64,000 bases of DNA from CALEMW01 sp964343835. Lineage in GTDB: Bacteria; Krumholzibacteriota; Krumholzibacteriia; LZORAL124-64-63. Position numbers and translations under genes: made by a program. Under the pieces are notes generated by a model. It worked only from the letters and a program-made list of their open reading frames with translations. It had not been told where the DNA came from and did not search any database. Shown here one piece after another: positions 27,526 to 36,907 of the stretch. How positions within the stretch are numbered: position 1 is the first letter of the stretch; each line of letters opens with the position of its first letter. The stretch spans positions 58,600 to 122,599 of the forward strand of contig CAYFKR010000010.1 in the NCBI GenBank assembly GCA_964343835.1. Reading direction: 5' to 3'.

Positions 27526-28896
27526 TCATTCCTTGATCTTGCGGTAGATCGTCCGGGACGCGATGCCCAGGATCTTGGCCGCGGTTTCCTTGTCGCCTCC
27601 GGTACTGTCGAGGGTGGCGCGGATCAGCTCCATCTCGGCGTCCCGAAGGGGCGTCCCCACGGGAATCCTCAGGACCTCGACGGCTCGCCGGCCCGACACC
27701 ACCTGATGGGGCAGCACGTCCACCCCAATCATGCCGTCCCGGCACAACACCGCCGAACGCTCCACGCAGTTCTCCAGCTCCCGGACATTGCCCGGCCAGC
27801 CGTAGCGCTCGAGGGCCTCGGCGGCCTCGGGGGTGAAGCCCAGGATCTCCTTGTCGTTGGCCTCGCAGGCCTTCTTCAGGAAGGCCGAGGCCAGCAGTTC
27901 CACGTCGCCGCTGCGGTTGCGCAGGGGCGGCACCTCGATGTTGATGACGTTGAGGCGGTAGTACAGGTCCTCGCGGAAGGTGCCGTCGGCCACCATCTGC
28001 TCCAGATCGGCGTTGGTGGCCGCGATGAGCCGCACGTCGACCTCGATGGGGTCGTTGCTGCCGAGGCGCTCGAAGACGCCCTCCTGGATGACCCGCAGCA
28101 GCTTGACCTGGACCCCGAGGGGCATCTCCCCCACCTCGTCCAGGAAGAGCGTGCCGCCGTGGGCGGCCTCGAATCGGCCGCGGCGCCGGCTGACGGCCCC
28201 GGTGAAGGCCCCCTTCTCGTAGCCGAAGAGTTCCGCCTCCAGCAGGGTCTCCGGGATGGCCGCACAGCTGAGCTTGACCATGGGCTTGCCGGCCCGGGCG
28301 CTCCAGCGGTGGACGGCGTCGGCGAAGACCTCCTTGCCCGTGCCGCTCTCGCCGGTCAGCAGCACCGTGGTCCGGCTCTGGGCCACCTGGCGGGCCGTAT
28401 CCACGGTGCGGCGCATGACTTCGCTGCGCCCCACGATCATCTCGCGCTCCCCGCCTTCGTTCAGCAGCTTGCGCAGCTGCTGGTTCTCGGCGATGAGGCT
28501 CTGCTTCTCCAGGGCCTTGCGCACCACCTTCAGGGTCGTGGACGCGGTGAACGGCTTCTCAATGAAGTCGTAGGCGCCCATCTTCATGGCCTCCACGGCC
28601 GTCTCGATGGTGCCGTGCCCGGTGACGATGACCACCTCGGTGGCCGGCGAGACGACCTTGGCCGCCTTCAGCAGCTCCACGCCGTTCATGCGGGGCATCA
28701 TGAGGTCGCTCAGGACCAGGGCCACGGGCTCGCGGCGCAGCACGTCCAGGGCCTCCTCGCCGTTGCCGGCGGTGAGGGTCTGGTAGCCGTGACGGCCCAG
28801 CAGGCGCGCGAGGGCCTGGCTCAGTTCGGGCTCGTCGTCCACCAGCAGGATGGTGGCGGTGGTCTCGGCGGCGGAAACGGCGTCCGTAGCGTTCAA
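27526..28896 (-). CDS. NtrC-family sigma-54-dependent response regulator
   Basis: The 456-residue protein has three domains. The receiver (16-130) has the acidic pocket LLVDDEPE and phosphoacceptor D64 (LVLSDLMMP). The AAA+ sigma-54 activator (about 150-385) carries Walker A GESGTGKE (182-189), an intact GAFTGA loop (229-234) that contacts sigma-54, and GGTLFLDEVGEMP. A Fis-type helix-turn-helix closes it (KETAAKILGIASRTIYRKIK). It should activate promoters recognised by RNA polymerase with sigma-54 after phosphorylation. No histidine kinase is adjacent, so it is an orphan here. An inverted repeat upstream (28920-28950) may be its own binding site. Confidence 0.95.
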   Translation of the reverse strand: MNATDAVSAAETTATILLVDDEPELSQALARLLGRHGYQTLTAGNGEEALDVLRREPVALVLSDLMMPRMNGVELLKAAKVVSPATEVVIVTGHGTIETAVEAMKMGAYDFIEKPFTASTTLKVVRKALEKQSLIAENQQLRKLLNEGGEREMIVGRSEVMRRTVDTARQVAQSRTTVLLTGESGTGKEVFADAVHRWSARAGKPMVKLSCAAIPETLLEAELFGYEKGAFTGAVSRRRGRFEAAHGGTLFLDEVGEMPLGVQVKLLRVIQEGVFERLGSNDPIEVDVRLIAATNADLEQMVADGTFREDLYYRLNVINIEVPPLRNRSGDVELLASAFLKKACEANDKEILGFTPEAAEALERYGWPGNVRELENCVERSAVLCRDGMIGVDVLPHQVVSGRRAVEVLRIPVGTPLRDAEMELIRATLDSTGGDKETAAKILGIASRTIYRKIKE

Positions 28897-28919
28897 GGGG
28901 CGCTCCTGTCAGGAGATGA

Positions 28920-28950
28920 TGACATTTCGTCGACGCTCGACAATATGTCA
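28920..28950. promoter_or_regulatory. 31-bp inverted repeat upstream of the NtrC-like regulator
   Basis: TGACAT and ATGTCA form the outer arms, and two TCGA tetramers flank the central CGC, so the whole element is symmetric about 28935. It begins 24 bases upstream of the start codon. It is a candidate autoregulatory site; nothing else is evident in 28951-28973. Confidence 0.5.
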
Positions 28951-28973
28951 CAAACGCCGGGTCGGCGCAAGGT

Positions 28974-29025
28974 CGGGATCACCGCGATCCCGGATACGAC
29001 GACGCCCCCGACCTGGGCCGGGGGC
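28974..29025 (-). terminator. Tandem hairpins after korBC
   Basis: Reading the minus strand after the korBC stop (29055), a stem GCCCCCG/CGGGGGC (29004-29025, extendable through GTCGTC) is followed by a second stem CGGGATC/GATCCCG (28974-28992). No T-tract is seen. Together they probably end transcription before the NtrC-like gene region. Confidence 0.5.
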
Positions 29026-29054
29026 ATCGACGTCGTTCCTCGCAGTGGACGGGC

Positions 29055-30470
29055 TCAGGCCCCGTTCTTCACATGGTCGTAGCCCCGCTTGAGGGCCTCC
29101 ATGTTCATCTCCACGAGGTTCTTCTTCTTGATGGTGGCCCGCAGCGTCTTCTCCACCAGTTCCAGGGAGAAGGCTCCGGTGGCCGCCACCAGGGCGCCGA
29201 GCATGACCACGTTGGCCACCTTCGGCGTGCCCACCTCGTCCGCGATCTCCGTGGCCGGGATCAGCACCGCGTTGAGCCGCTCCATGTCGGGGCGCCCCTC
29301 CACGATGCCCGTGTCCACGAGGATCGTGCCGCCGTCCACGACGTCCTGTTCGAAGGCGTCCAGGGACGGCTGGTTCATCACGACCAGCGCGTTGGGCTTC
29401 TCCACCAGGGGCGAACCGATGCGGTTCGAGCTGATGTTCACCGAGCAGTTGGCCGTGCCGCCACGCATCTCCGGCCCGTAGGACGGGATCCAGCTGACGT
29501 TCAGGCCGCCGCGCATGCCCACCTGGGCCGCGAAGAGCCCGAGGGTGAGGATGCCCTGGCCACCGAAGCCGGCGAACTTGCAGTTCAGGTCGGTCTCGAG
29601 GGTCACCGGCTCGGCGGCGTCGTCCTGGCCGGCGGCACCGAGGTACTGGTCCAGCTTGGCGGCGTCGAACTCCTCCACCGGGCGGTACCAGTCGCCTTCG
29701 CGCTCGTCGGAATCGTCCTTGAAGACGCCCAGCGGGAAGATCCTGGTCATCTCGTCGGTGAGCCAGTCGCGGGCGTCGGGGCCGTCCATCTTCCAGCCCG
29801 TGGGGCAGGTCGAAAGGATCTCCACGAAGCTGTAGCCCTTGTTGTCCACCTGGTTCTGCAGGGCCTTCCGGATGGCCTTGCGGGTCTTCATGATGTGCTT
29901 GGAGTTGCCCACCGCGACCCGCTCCACGTAGGTGGCGGCGGGCAGGGTGGCCATGATCTCCGCCATGCGGATGGGGTTTCCGTGCACGGTCTCGGCGCGG
30001 CCCCGGGGCGTGGTGGTGGTCTTCTGGCCGATCACGGTGGTCGGGGCCATCTGGCCGCCGGTCATGCCGTAGATGGCGTTGTTCACGAAGAACACCGTGA
30101 TGTTCTCGCCGCGGTTGGCCGCGTGGATGGTCTCGGCGGTGCCGATGGCCGCGAGGTCGCCGTCGCCCTGGTAGCTGATGACGATCGAGTCCGGGTTGGC
30201 CCGCTTGATGCCCGTGGCCACCGCCGGGGCGCGCCCGTGGGCCGCCTGGAAGTTGCCGCAGTCGAAGTAGTAGTACCCGAACACGGAGCAGCCCACCGGG
30301 GACACGAAGACCGTGCGGTCCTTGATGCCCAGGTCGTCCATGGCCTCGGCGATCATCTTGTGGATGTTGCCGTGGCCGCAGCCGGGACAGTAGTGGGTGG
30401 TCTCCTTGTGGGGACCGCTCTTGCGCTCGAACTCCGGGAAGAAGGACTGGGATTTCTCGACGATCTTCAC
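29055..30470 (-). CDS. 2-oxoacid:ferredoxin oxidoreductase, fused beta and gamma subunits
   Basis: The 471-residue product joins two subunits that are usually separate. Residues about 1-270 are the TPP-binding beta subunit: cluster/TPP cysteines in HYCPGCGHGN and VGCSVFG, and the TPP-Mg region GDGDLAAIGTAETIHAANR with NNAIYGMTGGQ. After a linker of about 25 residues, residues about 295-471 are the gamma subunit (CKFAGFGGQGILTLG, YGPEMRGG). With KorA and KorD it would oxidise 2-oxoglutarate or a similar 2-oxoacid to the acyl-CoA, reducing ferredoxin. It starts at GTG (30470) after GGAGG, overlapping the korA stop codon as GTGA. The 2-oxoacid specificity cannot be read from the sequence. Confidence 0.92.
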   Translation of the reverse strand: MKIVEKSQSFFPEFERKSGPHKETTHYCPGCGHGNIHKMIAEAMDDLGIKDRTVFVSPVGCSVFGYYYFDCGNFQAAHGRAPAVATGIKRANPDSIVISYQGDGDLAAIGTAETIHAANRGENITVFFVNNAIYGMTGGQMAPTTVIGQKTTTTPRGRAETVHGNPIRMAEIMATLPAATYVERVAVGNSKHIMKTRKAIRKALQNQVDNKGYSFVEILSTCPTGWKMDGPDARDWLTDEMTRIFPLGVFKDDSDEREGDWYRPVEEFDAAKLDQYLGAAGQDDAAEPVTLETDLNCKFAGFGGQGILTLGLFAAQVGMRGGLNVSWIPSYGPEMRGGTANCSVNISSNRIGSPLVEKPNALVVMNQPSLDAFEQDVVDGGTILVDTGIVEGRPDMERLNAVLIPATEIADEVGTPKVANVVMLGALVAATGAFSLELVEKTLRATIKKKNLVEMNMEALKRGYDHVKNGA

Positions 30471-31528
30471 GACTGGCCTCCTTCCAGGATGCGCTCGTAC
30501 TCGGCCAGCAGCTCGTCGGCACCGGGCACCATGCCGCCGCAGCGGCCGTAGAAGTGCACCGGACGGCGGCCGTTCACGGCCAGCCTGACGTCTTCGACCA
30601 TCTGGCCGGTGCTCAGCTCCACCGAGAGGAACTGGACGTCGCGGCCGCAGTGGGCGGCAATGGCGTCGCTGGGGTACGGCCACAGCGTGATGGGCCGTAG
30701 CAGGCCCACCTTCAGGCCCTTGGCGCGGGCCTGGTCCACCGTGGAGTAGACGATGCGCGAGAGGATGCCGAAAGCCACGACGATCAGGTCGGCGTCGTCG
30801 CAGAGGTACTCCTCGTACATGGTCTCGTTGGCCTGGATCTCCTTGTACTTGGCGTCCAGCTTGAGGTTGTGGGCCTCCAGGTCCTCGCTCTCCAGGTAGA
30901 TGGAGCTCACGAGGTTCTTGCTGGTGGCGGCGTCGCCGCGCACGCACCACTCGGTGTGGTCGTATTCGGGCTTCTTCGCCAGGGGCACCTCCACCGGCTC
31001 CATCATCTGGCCGGTGTAGCCGTCGGCCATCAGGCAGGCGGGGTTGCGGTACTTGTCGGCCAGGTCGAAGGCCTTGACCGTCAGGTCGCACATCTCCTGG
31101 GCGCAGTTGGGCGCGAAGGTGATCAGGCGGTAGTTGCCGTGGCCGCCGCCCTTGGTCACCTGGAAGTAGTCGGCCTGCTCGGGGGCGATGTTGCCCAGGC
31201 CGGGGCCGCCGCGCACGACGTTGACCACCACGCAGGGCAGTTCGGCGCCGGCGATGTAGCTCATGCCCTCCTGCTTCAGGGAGAAGCCGGGGCTGGACGA
31301 CGCGGTCATGGTGCGGATGCCCATGCCGGCGGTGCCGTAGACCATGTTGATGGCCGCGACTTCGGACTCGGCCTGGATGAAGGTCCCGCCGAGGGCCGGG
31401 AAGTGCATGGCCGCGGCATGCGCGATCTCGCTGGCCGGGGTGATCGGGTAGCCGTAATAGGCCCGGCACCCCGCCTGCAGGGCGCCGACGACGATGGCGT
31501 CGTTGCCCTTCATGAACTGTCTCGACAT
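30467..31528 (-). CDS. korA: 2-oxoacid:ferredoxin oxidoreductase alpha subunit
   Basis: The 353-residue protein carries the pyrimidine-binding and C-terminal domains of the alpha subunit: GNDAIVVGALQAGCRAYYGY, PITPASEI, the family stretch TMTASSSPGFSLKQEGMSY, and LRPITLWPYPSDAI near the end. It lacks the gamma domain that is fused to alpha in some lineages; here gamma is fused to beta instead. An AGGAGACGG site precedes the ATG. It follows korD by 25 bases and overlaps korBC by four. Confidence 0.93.
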   Translation of the reverse strand: MSRQFMKGNDAIVVGALQAGCRAYYGYPITPASEIAHAAAMHFPALGGTFIQAESEVAAINMVYGTAGMGIRTMTASSSPGFSLKQEGMSYIAGAELPCVVVNVVRGGPGLGNIAPEQADYFQVTKGGGHGNYRLITFAPNCAQEMCDLTVKAFDLADKYRNPACLMADGYTGQMMEPVEVPLAKKPEYDHTEWCVRGDAATSKNLVSSIYLESEDLEAHNLKLDAKYKEIQANETMYEEYLCDDADLIVVAFGILSRIVYSTVDQARAKGLKVGLLRPITLWPYPSDAIAAHCGRDVQFLSVELSTGQMVEDVRLAVNGRRPVHFYGRCGGMVPGADELLAEYERILEGGQS

Positions 31529-31553
31529 GTCCCGTCTCCTACTGGGTCGAGGG

Positions 31554-31784
31554 TCACGGTTTGACGACGCGGATGGCAGCCGGCTCGGGGCACGCGTAGA
31601 AGCACAGGGCGCACCCCGTGCAGTCCGCGCCCTTGTAGTAGGCCGGGTGGTAACTGGAAGTGTTCAGCTTGTCGCTGATGTCGATGACGCCCTTGGGGCA
31701 GACGTCGATGCAGAGCTTGCAGCCCTTGCACAGCTCGGACGTGATCTCGATGAAGGGGGCATCCGTCTGGACGGCTTCGCTCAT
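31554..31784 (-). CDS. korD: Ferredoxin-like delta subunit, 2 x [4Fe-4S]
   Basis: The 76-residue protein contains two CxxCxxCxxxCP clusters, CKGCKLCIDVCPKG and CTGCALCFYACPEP, each able to bind a [4Fe-4S] centre. It should accept electrons inside the oxidoreductase and pass them to free ferredoxin. A strong AAGGAGGCGGGG site precedes the ATG at 31784. It is the first gene of korD-korA-korBC. The 31785-31954 region upstream holds AT-rich sequence with possible promoter elements but no clear consensus. Confidence 0.93.
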   Translation of the reverse strand: MSEAVQTDAPFIEITSELCKGCKLCIDVCPKGVIDISDKLNTSSYHPAYYKGADCTGCALCFYACPEPAAIRVVKP

Positions 31785-31954
31785 CCCCGCCTCCTTGGAG
31801 TGGAAATGATGGGGTGTTCCTCGGGGCCAAACATAGTCAACGGACCGGGGGCGGAACAGGTTTGTTTCTTTCCCGACAACCCCCGGAAACATTGATACAA
31901 GAGTCAATTACACCATTTTCGGCCCCGTCGGGCATATCGATTGGCGCGCAACGG

Positions 31955-32737
<783 letters not shown>

Positions 32738-32810
32738 CCCAATCCTCCCGGGGGGGCCATGATTCGGTTCCGGTGGATCATAGGCGGCGGCAGGCCGGGT
32801 GGCAAGGGGG

Positions 32811-33056
32811 CTACTCGTCGAGGATCACGTCCAGGATGTCCATGCCCCTACCGGTGCCCTCGAGCACCTTGAGGTCGTACTGTTCGGTGAAGCCGCACCG
32901 GGTGCACGAGACCGCCAGGAAGCGGATGTGCTGCACGTCCAGCAGGCGCGAGATCCCGGCGCCCGTCAGGGCCAGGCGCTGGACATGGGCTCCGCGGTTG
33001 GAGCACTTGGGGCAGACGAAGCGTCGGGCGAAGTCCTGGTCGAGTTGCTTGGTCAT
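32811..33056 (-). CDS. Zinc-ribbon protein, DUF2082-like
   Basis: The 81-residue protein has two CxxC knuckles, FVCPKCSNRG and VSCTRCGFTEQYD, about 35 residues apart, separated by the conserved-looking segment TGAGISRLLDVQHIRFLAVSC. This matches the small zinc-ribbon family DUF2082 (predicted nucleic-acid-binding). It should bind one Zn. AGGAGATTCC precedes the ATG. It is divergent from the acyl-CoA carboxylase operon. Its role is not known. Confidence 0.8.
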   Translation of the reverse strand: MTKQLDQDFARRFVCPKCSNRGAHVQRLALTGAGISRLLDVQHIRFLAVSCTRCGFTEQYDLKVLEGTGRGMDILDVILDE

Positions 33057-33117
33057 GGAATCTCCTGTCGTCGGGGCCGGGAATCCCTACGCAGGGGCAT
33101 CTTCACGGTTTCGCAGG

Positions 33118-33147
33118 TTGACGCCGCAGCCCGCCGCCGACTACCAT
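33118..33147 (+). promoter_or_regulatory. Promoter of the acyl-CoA carboxylase operon
   Basis: TTGACG (33118-33123), 18-base spacer, TACCAT (33142-33147). Transcription would start near 33154, about 40 bases before the start codon. TACCAT also appears upstream of other genes here, near 11147, 15764 and (minus strand) 47725. Confidence 0.65.
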
Positions 33148-33194
33148 GACCCGCCGGATTTCCGACCGCGACCGATCCCACATCGAAGGACGCC

Positions 33195-34751
33195 ATGACC
33201 ATGTCCGAATCCCGACAGGACAAGCTGGACCGCCTGGACGAGCTCCGCGAGAAGGCCCACCTGGGCGGCGGTCAGGCCCGGATCGACAAGATCCACGCCA
33301 AGGGCCGCCTGACCGCCCGCGAGCGCATCCACCTGCTGCTGGACGAGGGGACCTTCCTCGAGACCGGCGTGTTCGTGACCCACCGCGAAAAGAGCATTCC
33401 GGGCGAGAAGCCCGTGGGCGACGGCATGATCACCGGCACCGGCCGCATCGACGGCCGGCAGGTCTACGTGTTCGCCCAGGACTTCACGGTCTTCGGCGGG
33501 TCCATGAGCGAGACCAACGCCCTGAAGGTCTGCCGCCTGATGGACCAGGCCCTGGAGAACGGCTGCCCCGTGATCGGCCTGAACGACTCGGGCGGCGCCC
33601 GCATCCAGGAGGGCGTGAAGTCCCTGGCGGGCTACGCCGAGATCTTCTGGCGCAACACCATGGCCTCGGGCGTGATCCCCCAGATCAGCGCCATCCTCGG
33701 GCCCTGTGCCGGCGGCGCCGTGTACTCCCCCGCCATCACCGACTTCACCCTGATGGTGGACCAGACGAGCTACATGTTCGTGACCGGCCCCAACGTCATC
33801 AAGATGGTCACCGGCGAGGACGTGACCTTCGAGGAGCTGGGCGGCGCCGACACCCACTCCACCCGCAGCGGCGTGGCCCACCTCAAGGCCGCCAGCGACC
33901 AGGACTGCCTCCTGATGACGCGCCGCCTGCTGAGCTACCTGCCCCAGAACAACCTGGAGGAGGCGCCGCGGCGGCAGACGAGCGACCCCGCCGACCGTCG
34001 CGACGCGGCCCTGGATGATCTGGTGCCCGAGGACCCGCGCAAGCCCTACGACATGCGCGACGTGATCACCCGCGTGGTGGACGAGGGCGAGTTCCTGGAG
34101 ATCCAGCCCCGCTACGCCCAGAACATCATCTGCGGATACGCGCGCCTCGACGGCATGAGCGTGGGCGTGATCGCCAACCAGCCCAAGGTGCAGGCCGGCG
34201 TGCTCGACATCGACGCGTCGCTCAAGGCCGCCCGCTTCATCCGCACCTGCGACTGCTACAACGTGCCGCTGGTGACCTTCGAGGACGTGCCCGGCTTCCT
34301 GCCCGGCACGGGCCAGGAGTTCGGCGGCATCATCAAGCACGGGGCCAAGCTGCTGTTCGCCTACTGCGAGGCCACCGTCCCCAAGCTGACGGTGATCACC
34401 CGCAAGGCCTACGGCGGCGCCTACGACGTGATGAGCTCCAAGCACATCCGCGCCGACTACAACGTGGCCTGGCCTTCGGCCGAGCTCGCGGTGATGGGGC
34501 CCGAGGGCGCCGTGAACATCCTTCACCGCGACAAGCTCGCGTCCACCGACGACCCCGACGCCATGCGCAAGGACCTGGTGGACGAGTACAACCGGAACTT
34601 CGCCAACCCGTACATCGCCGCCGGCCTGGGCTACCTGGACGACGTGATCCAACCGAGCGACACCCGCCCCCTGCTCATCGCGGCCCTGCACAACCTGCGC
34701 AACAAGAAGCAGGTCGTGCCGCCCAAGAAGCACGGCAACATCCCCCTGTAA
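33195..34751 (+). CDS. pccB: Acyl-CoA carboxylase, carboxyltransferase subunit (propionyl-CoA type)
   Basis: The 518-residue protein fuses the two carboxyltransferase halves in one chain, as in PccB/AccD5-type enzymes. Landmarks are KIHAKGRLTARERI, NDSGGARIQEG (about 133-143), the oxyanion loops GPCAGGAVYSPA and, in the C-terminal half, VPGFLPGTGQEFGGII and TRKAYGGAYDVMSSK. It moves CO2 from carboxybiotin to propionyl-CoA or a related acyl-CoA. The residue pattern near VDQTSYMFVTGP fits propionyl-CoA enzymes, but specificity is not proven. An AAGGA lies 4 bases before ATG 33195 and 10 before ATG 33201, so either may be used. It is first in a three-gene operon. Confidence 0.93.
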   Translation: MTMSESRQDKLDRLDELREKAHLGGGQARIDKIHAKGRLTARERIHLLLDEGTFLETGVFVTHREKSIPGEKPVGDGMITGTGRIDGRQVYVFAQDFTVFGGSMSETNALKVCRLMDQALENGCPVIGLNDSGGARIQEGVKSLAGYAEIFWRNTMASGVIPQISAILGPCAGGAVYSPAITDFTLMVDQTSYMFVTGPNVIKMVTGEDVTFEELGGADTHSTRSGVAHLKAASDQDCLLMTRRLLSYLPQNNLEEAPRRQTSDPADRRDAALDDLVPEDPRKPYDMRDVITRVVDEGEFLEIQPRYAQNIICGYARLDGMSVGVIANQPKVQAGVLDIDASLKAARFIRTCDCYNVPLVTFEDVPGFLPGTGQEFGGIIKHGAKLLFAYCEATVPKLTVITRKAYGGAYDVMSSKHIRADYNVAWPSAELAVMGPEGAVNILHRDKLASTDDPDAMRKDLVDEYNRNFANPYIAAGLGYLDDVIQPSDTRPLLIAALHNLRNKKQVVPPKKHGNIPL

Positions 34752-34774
34752 CGGGCGCGAAAGGGAACGACCAC

Positions 34775-36289
34775 ATGAGCAAGATCAACAAGGTGCTGGT
34801 GGCCAACCGCGGTGAGATCGCCGTGCGCGTGATCCAGGGCCTGCGCGAGGCCGGCGTGACCACCGTCGCCGTCTACTCGGAGCCCGACCGCACCGCGCTG
34901 CACGTGCTGGCGGCGGACGAGGCCTACCCCGTGGGCCCGGCACCCGCGTCGGAGAGCTACCTGGTCGCCGAGCGGATCATCGCCACGGCGAAGGAGTGCG
35001 GCGCCGACGCCATCCACCCCGGCTACGGATTCCTGTCCGAGAACGCCGCCTTCTCGAAGGCGTGCGAAAACGCGGGCATCGCGTTCATCGGGCCGAAGGC
35101 GGACACCATCGACCTGATGGGCAACAAGCTGGCCGCCCGCCGCAAGATGATCGACAGCGGCGTGCCCGTGATCCCGGGCACCGAGGAAGCCGTCACCGAC
35201 CCCGAGGTGGCGCGCGCCGAGGCCGAGCGCATCGGCTACCCCGTGCTGCTGAAGGCGGCTGCCGGCGGCGGCGGCAAGGGGATGCGCGTGGTGCGCGATC
35301 CCACCGAGATCGACTCGGCCCTGCGCCAGACCATGGGCGAGGCCGGCGCGTCCTTCGGCGACGACGCCGTGTTCATCGAGCGCTTCCTGGAGAACCCCAA
35401 GCACATCGAGGTGCAGGTGCTGGGCGACGGGAAGGGCAACGCCGTGCACCTGTTCGAGCGCGAGTGCTCGGTGCAGCGGCGGCACCAGAAGGTGATCGAG
35501 GAGTCACCTTCGCCGAGCCTGACGCCCGAGCTGCGCGAGGCCATCTGCGAGGCCGCCGTCCGCACCGCCGAGTCGGTGGACTACCTGGGCGCCGGCACCG
35601 TGGAGTTCATCCTGTCGGAGGACAGGGAGTTTTTCTTCCTGGAGATGAACACCCGCCTGCAGGTGGAGCACCCCATCACCGAGATGGTCACGGGCACCGA
35701 CCTGGTGCGGGCCCAGCTCACCATCGCGAACGGCGAGGGCCTCCCCTACGCCCAGGACGAGCTGCGGCAACGGGGCTGGTCCCTGGAGTTCCGCATCTAC
35801 GCCGAGGACCCGTCCAAGGGATTCATGCCCGCCATCGGGCGCATCAACTCCCACCTCACGCCGTCGGGCCCGTGGGTCCGGGTGGACACGGGCGTGTACG
35901 AGGGCTTCGACGTGCCGGTGCACTACGACCCCCTGCTCTCGAAGCTCGTGGTGTGGGGCGAGGACCGCGCCCAGGCCATCGCGCGCGGCCTGCGGGCGCT
36001 GAAGGACTACACGCTGCACGGCTGCGGCCACAACATCCCGTTCCACGTGTGGGCCCTGAACCAGCCCGAGTTCGTGGACGGCAGCTACACCACCGACTTC
36101 ATCGACCAGCGCTTCGACCCGGCCGACTTCCAGGTGCCCCTGGACGACGAGGCCCACGAGGCCCTGCTGTCCGCCGCCGCCCTCTGGGAAGCCCACCGTC
36201 GCGAGACCGTGCGCGCCGGCGAATGCCCCGAGGCCGGACCGTCGGCCTGGACCCTGGACGCCCGTCGCCGCATGACCGGCAGCCGCTGA
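34775..36289 (+). CDS. Acyl-CoA carboxylase, biotin carboxylase subunit
   Basis: The 504-residue ATP-grasp enzyme carboxylates biotin. It has the N-terminal KVLVANRGEIAVRVIQ, the glycine-rich ATP loop KAAAGGGGKGMRVV (about 163-176), HIEVQVLGDGKG, the EMNTRLQVEHPITE carboxyphosphate/biotin region and the C-terminal HYDPLLSKLVVWG. Unlike fused PccA subunits it stops after the carboxylase domain, and the carrier is the next gene. It starts 23 bases after pccB and ends 11 bases before the carrier gene. The last 60 residues are variable and lack a biotin site. Confidence 0.94.
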   Translation: MSKINKVLVANRGEIAVRVIQGLREAGVTTVAVYSEPDRTALHVLAADEAYPVGPAPASESYLVAERIIATAKECGADAIHPGYGFLSENAAFSKACENAGIAFIGPKADTIDLMGNKLAARRKMIDSGVPVIPGTEEAVTDPEVARAEAERIGYPVLLKAAAGGGGKGMRVVRDPTEIDSALRQTMGEAGASFGDDAVFIERFLENPKHIEVQVLGDGKGNAVHLFERECSVQRRHQKVIEESPSPSLTPELREAICEAAVRTAESVDYLGAGTVEFILSEDREFFFLEMNTRLQVEHPITEMVTGTDLVRAQLTIANGEGLPYAQDELRQRGWSLEFRIYAEDPSKGFMPAIGRINSHLTPSGPWVRVDTGVYEGFDVPVHYDPLLSKLVVWGEDRAQAIARGLRALKDYTLHGCGHNIPFHVWALNQPEFVDGSYTTDFIDQRFDPADFQVPLDDEAHEALLSAAALWEAHRRETVRAGECPEAGPSAWTLDARRRMTGSR

Positions 36290-36300
36290 GGAGGACGATC

Positions 36301-36837
36301 ATGTGGATGAAGAAGCGCTACATCCTGGACATCGGCGGCGAGAGCCGCACCGCCGTGGTGGCCACCGACCGCGAGGGCAACACCGCCGTGCAGATCGACG
36401 ACGGCGAGCTGAAGACGGTGGACGCCGTGCGCGTGAAGAACGGACGCGCCCTGTCGCTGCGCATCGACGGCCGTATGCACCTGATCGATCTGGCATCGGC
36501 CGGCGATCGGGGCGGCCTGCACGCGGCGGTCCGCGGTCGCTACGTGGAGCTCTCGGCCATGGACGAGCTGCGGGCCCTGGCCCAGCAGAGCGTGGAGGCG
36601 GCGGGAGGCGGCGGCAGCGTGGTGGCGGAGATCCCCGGCGTGGTGGTGTCGGTGGCGGTGGGTCCCGGACAGAAGGTCCGCGAGGGCGAGTCGGTGCTGG
36701 TGCTCGAAGCCATGAAGATGCAGAACGAGATCGCGGCCACGGCCACCGGGACCGTCGAGGAGGTCAGGGTGGAGACCGGGCAGTCGGTCAACGCCGGGGA
36801 CGTGCTCGTAGTGATCACGCCGGAGGCGGGGGGCTAG
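36301..36837 (+). CDS. Biotin carboxyl carrier protein of the acyl-CoA carboxylase
   Basis: The 178-residue protein ends in a biotinyl domain with EAMKMQNEI; K139 is the attachment lysine. The PGVVVSVAVGPGQKVREGE segment precedes it. The first 100 residues form a separate, beta-rich domain followed by a Gly linker; it probably docks the carrier to the carboxylase subunits, like the BT domain of propionyl-CoA carboxylases (inference). GAGGAGG precedes the ATG at 36301; an ATG at 36307 is possible. It completes the carboxylase set pccB, carboxylase, carrier, and a terminator follows. Confidence 0.92.
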   Translation: MWMKKRYILDIGGESRTAVVATDREGNTAVQIDDGELKTVDAVRVKNGRALSLRIDGRMHLIDLASAGDRGGLHAAVRGRYVELSAMDELRALAQQSVEAAGGGGSVVAEIPGVVVSVAVGPGQKVREGESVLVLEAMKMQNEIAATATGTVEEVRVETGQSVNAGDVLVVITPEAGG

Positions 36838-36862
36838 GCCTCGCGACAGCATGGGATGTCGA

Positions 36863-36896
36863 AGGGCCGCGCCTGATGGCGCGGCCCTTGTTCGTC
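36863..36896. terminator. Bidirectional hairpin terminator
   Basis: A perfect 11-bp stem AGGGCCGCGCC/GGCGCGGCCCT with loop TGAT is followed on the plus strand by TGTTCGTC. It lies between the convergent carrier-protein gene and the outer-membrane protein gene. Confidence 0.75.
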
Positions 36897-36907
36897 TTCC
36901 GGTCGGT

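Noticed and set aside
29055..31469. An 804-codon minus-strand open frame suggesting a longer korB product
   Set aside because: The first 330 codons read the korA gene in another frame and look like low-complexity shadow. The true start is the GTG at 30470 with a ribosome-binding site.
31836..31860. TATGTTTG upstream of korD as a Bacteroidetes-type -7 element
   Set aside because: No matching -33 element is present at the right distance, and all other promoters in the window are of the TTGACA/TANNNT type.
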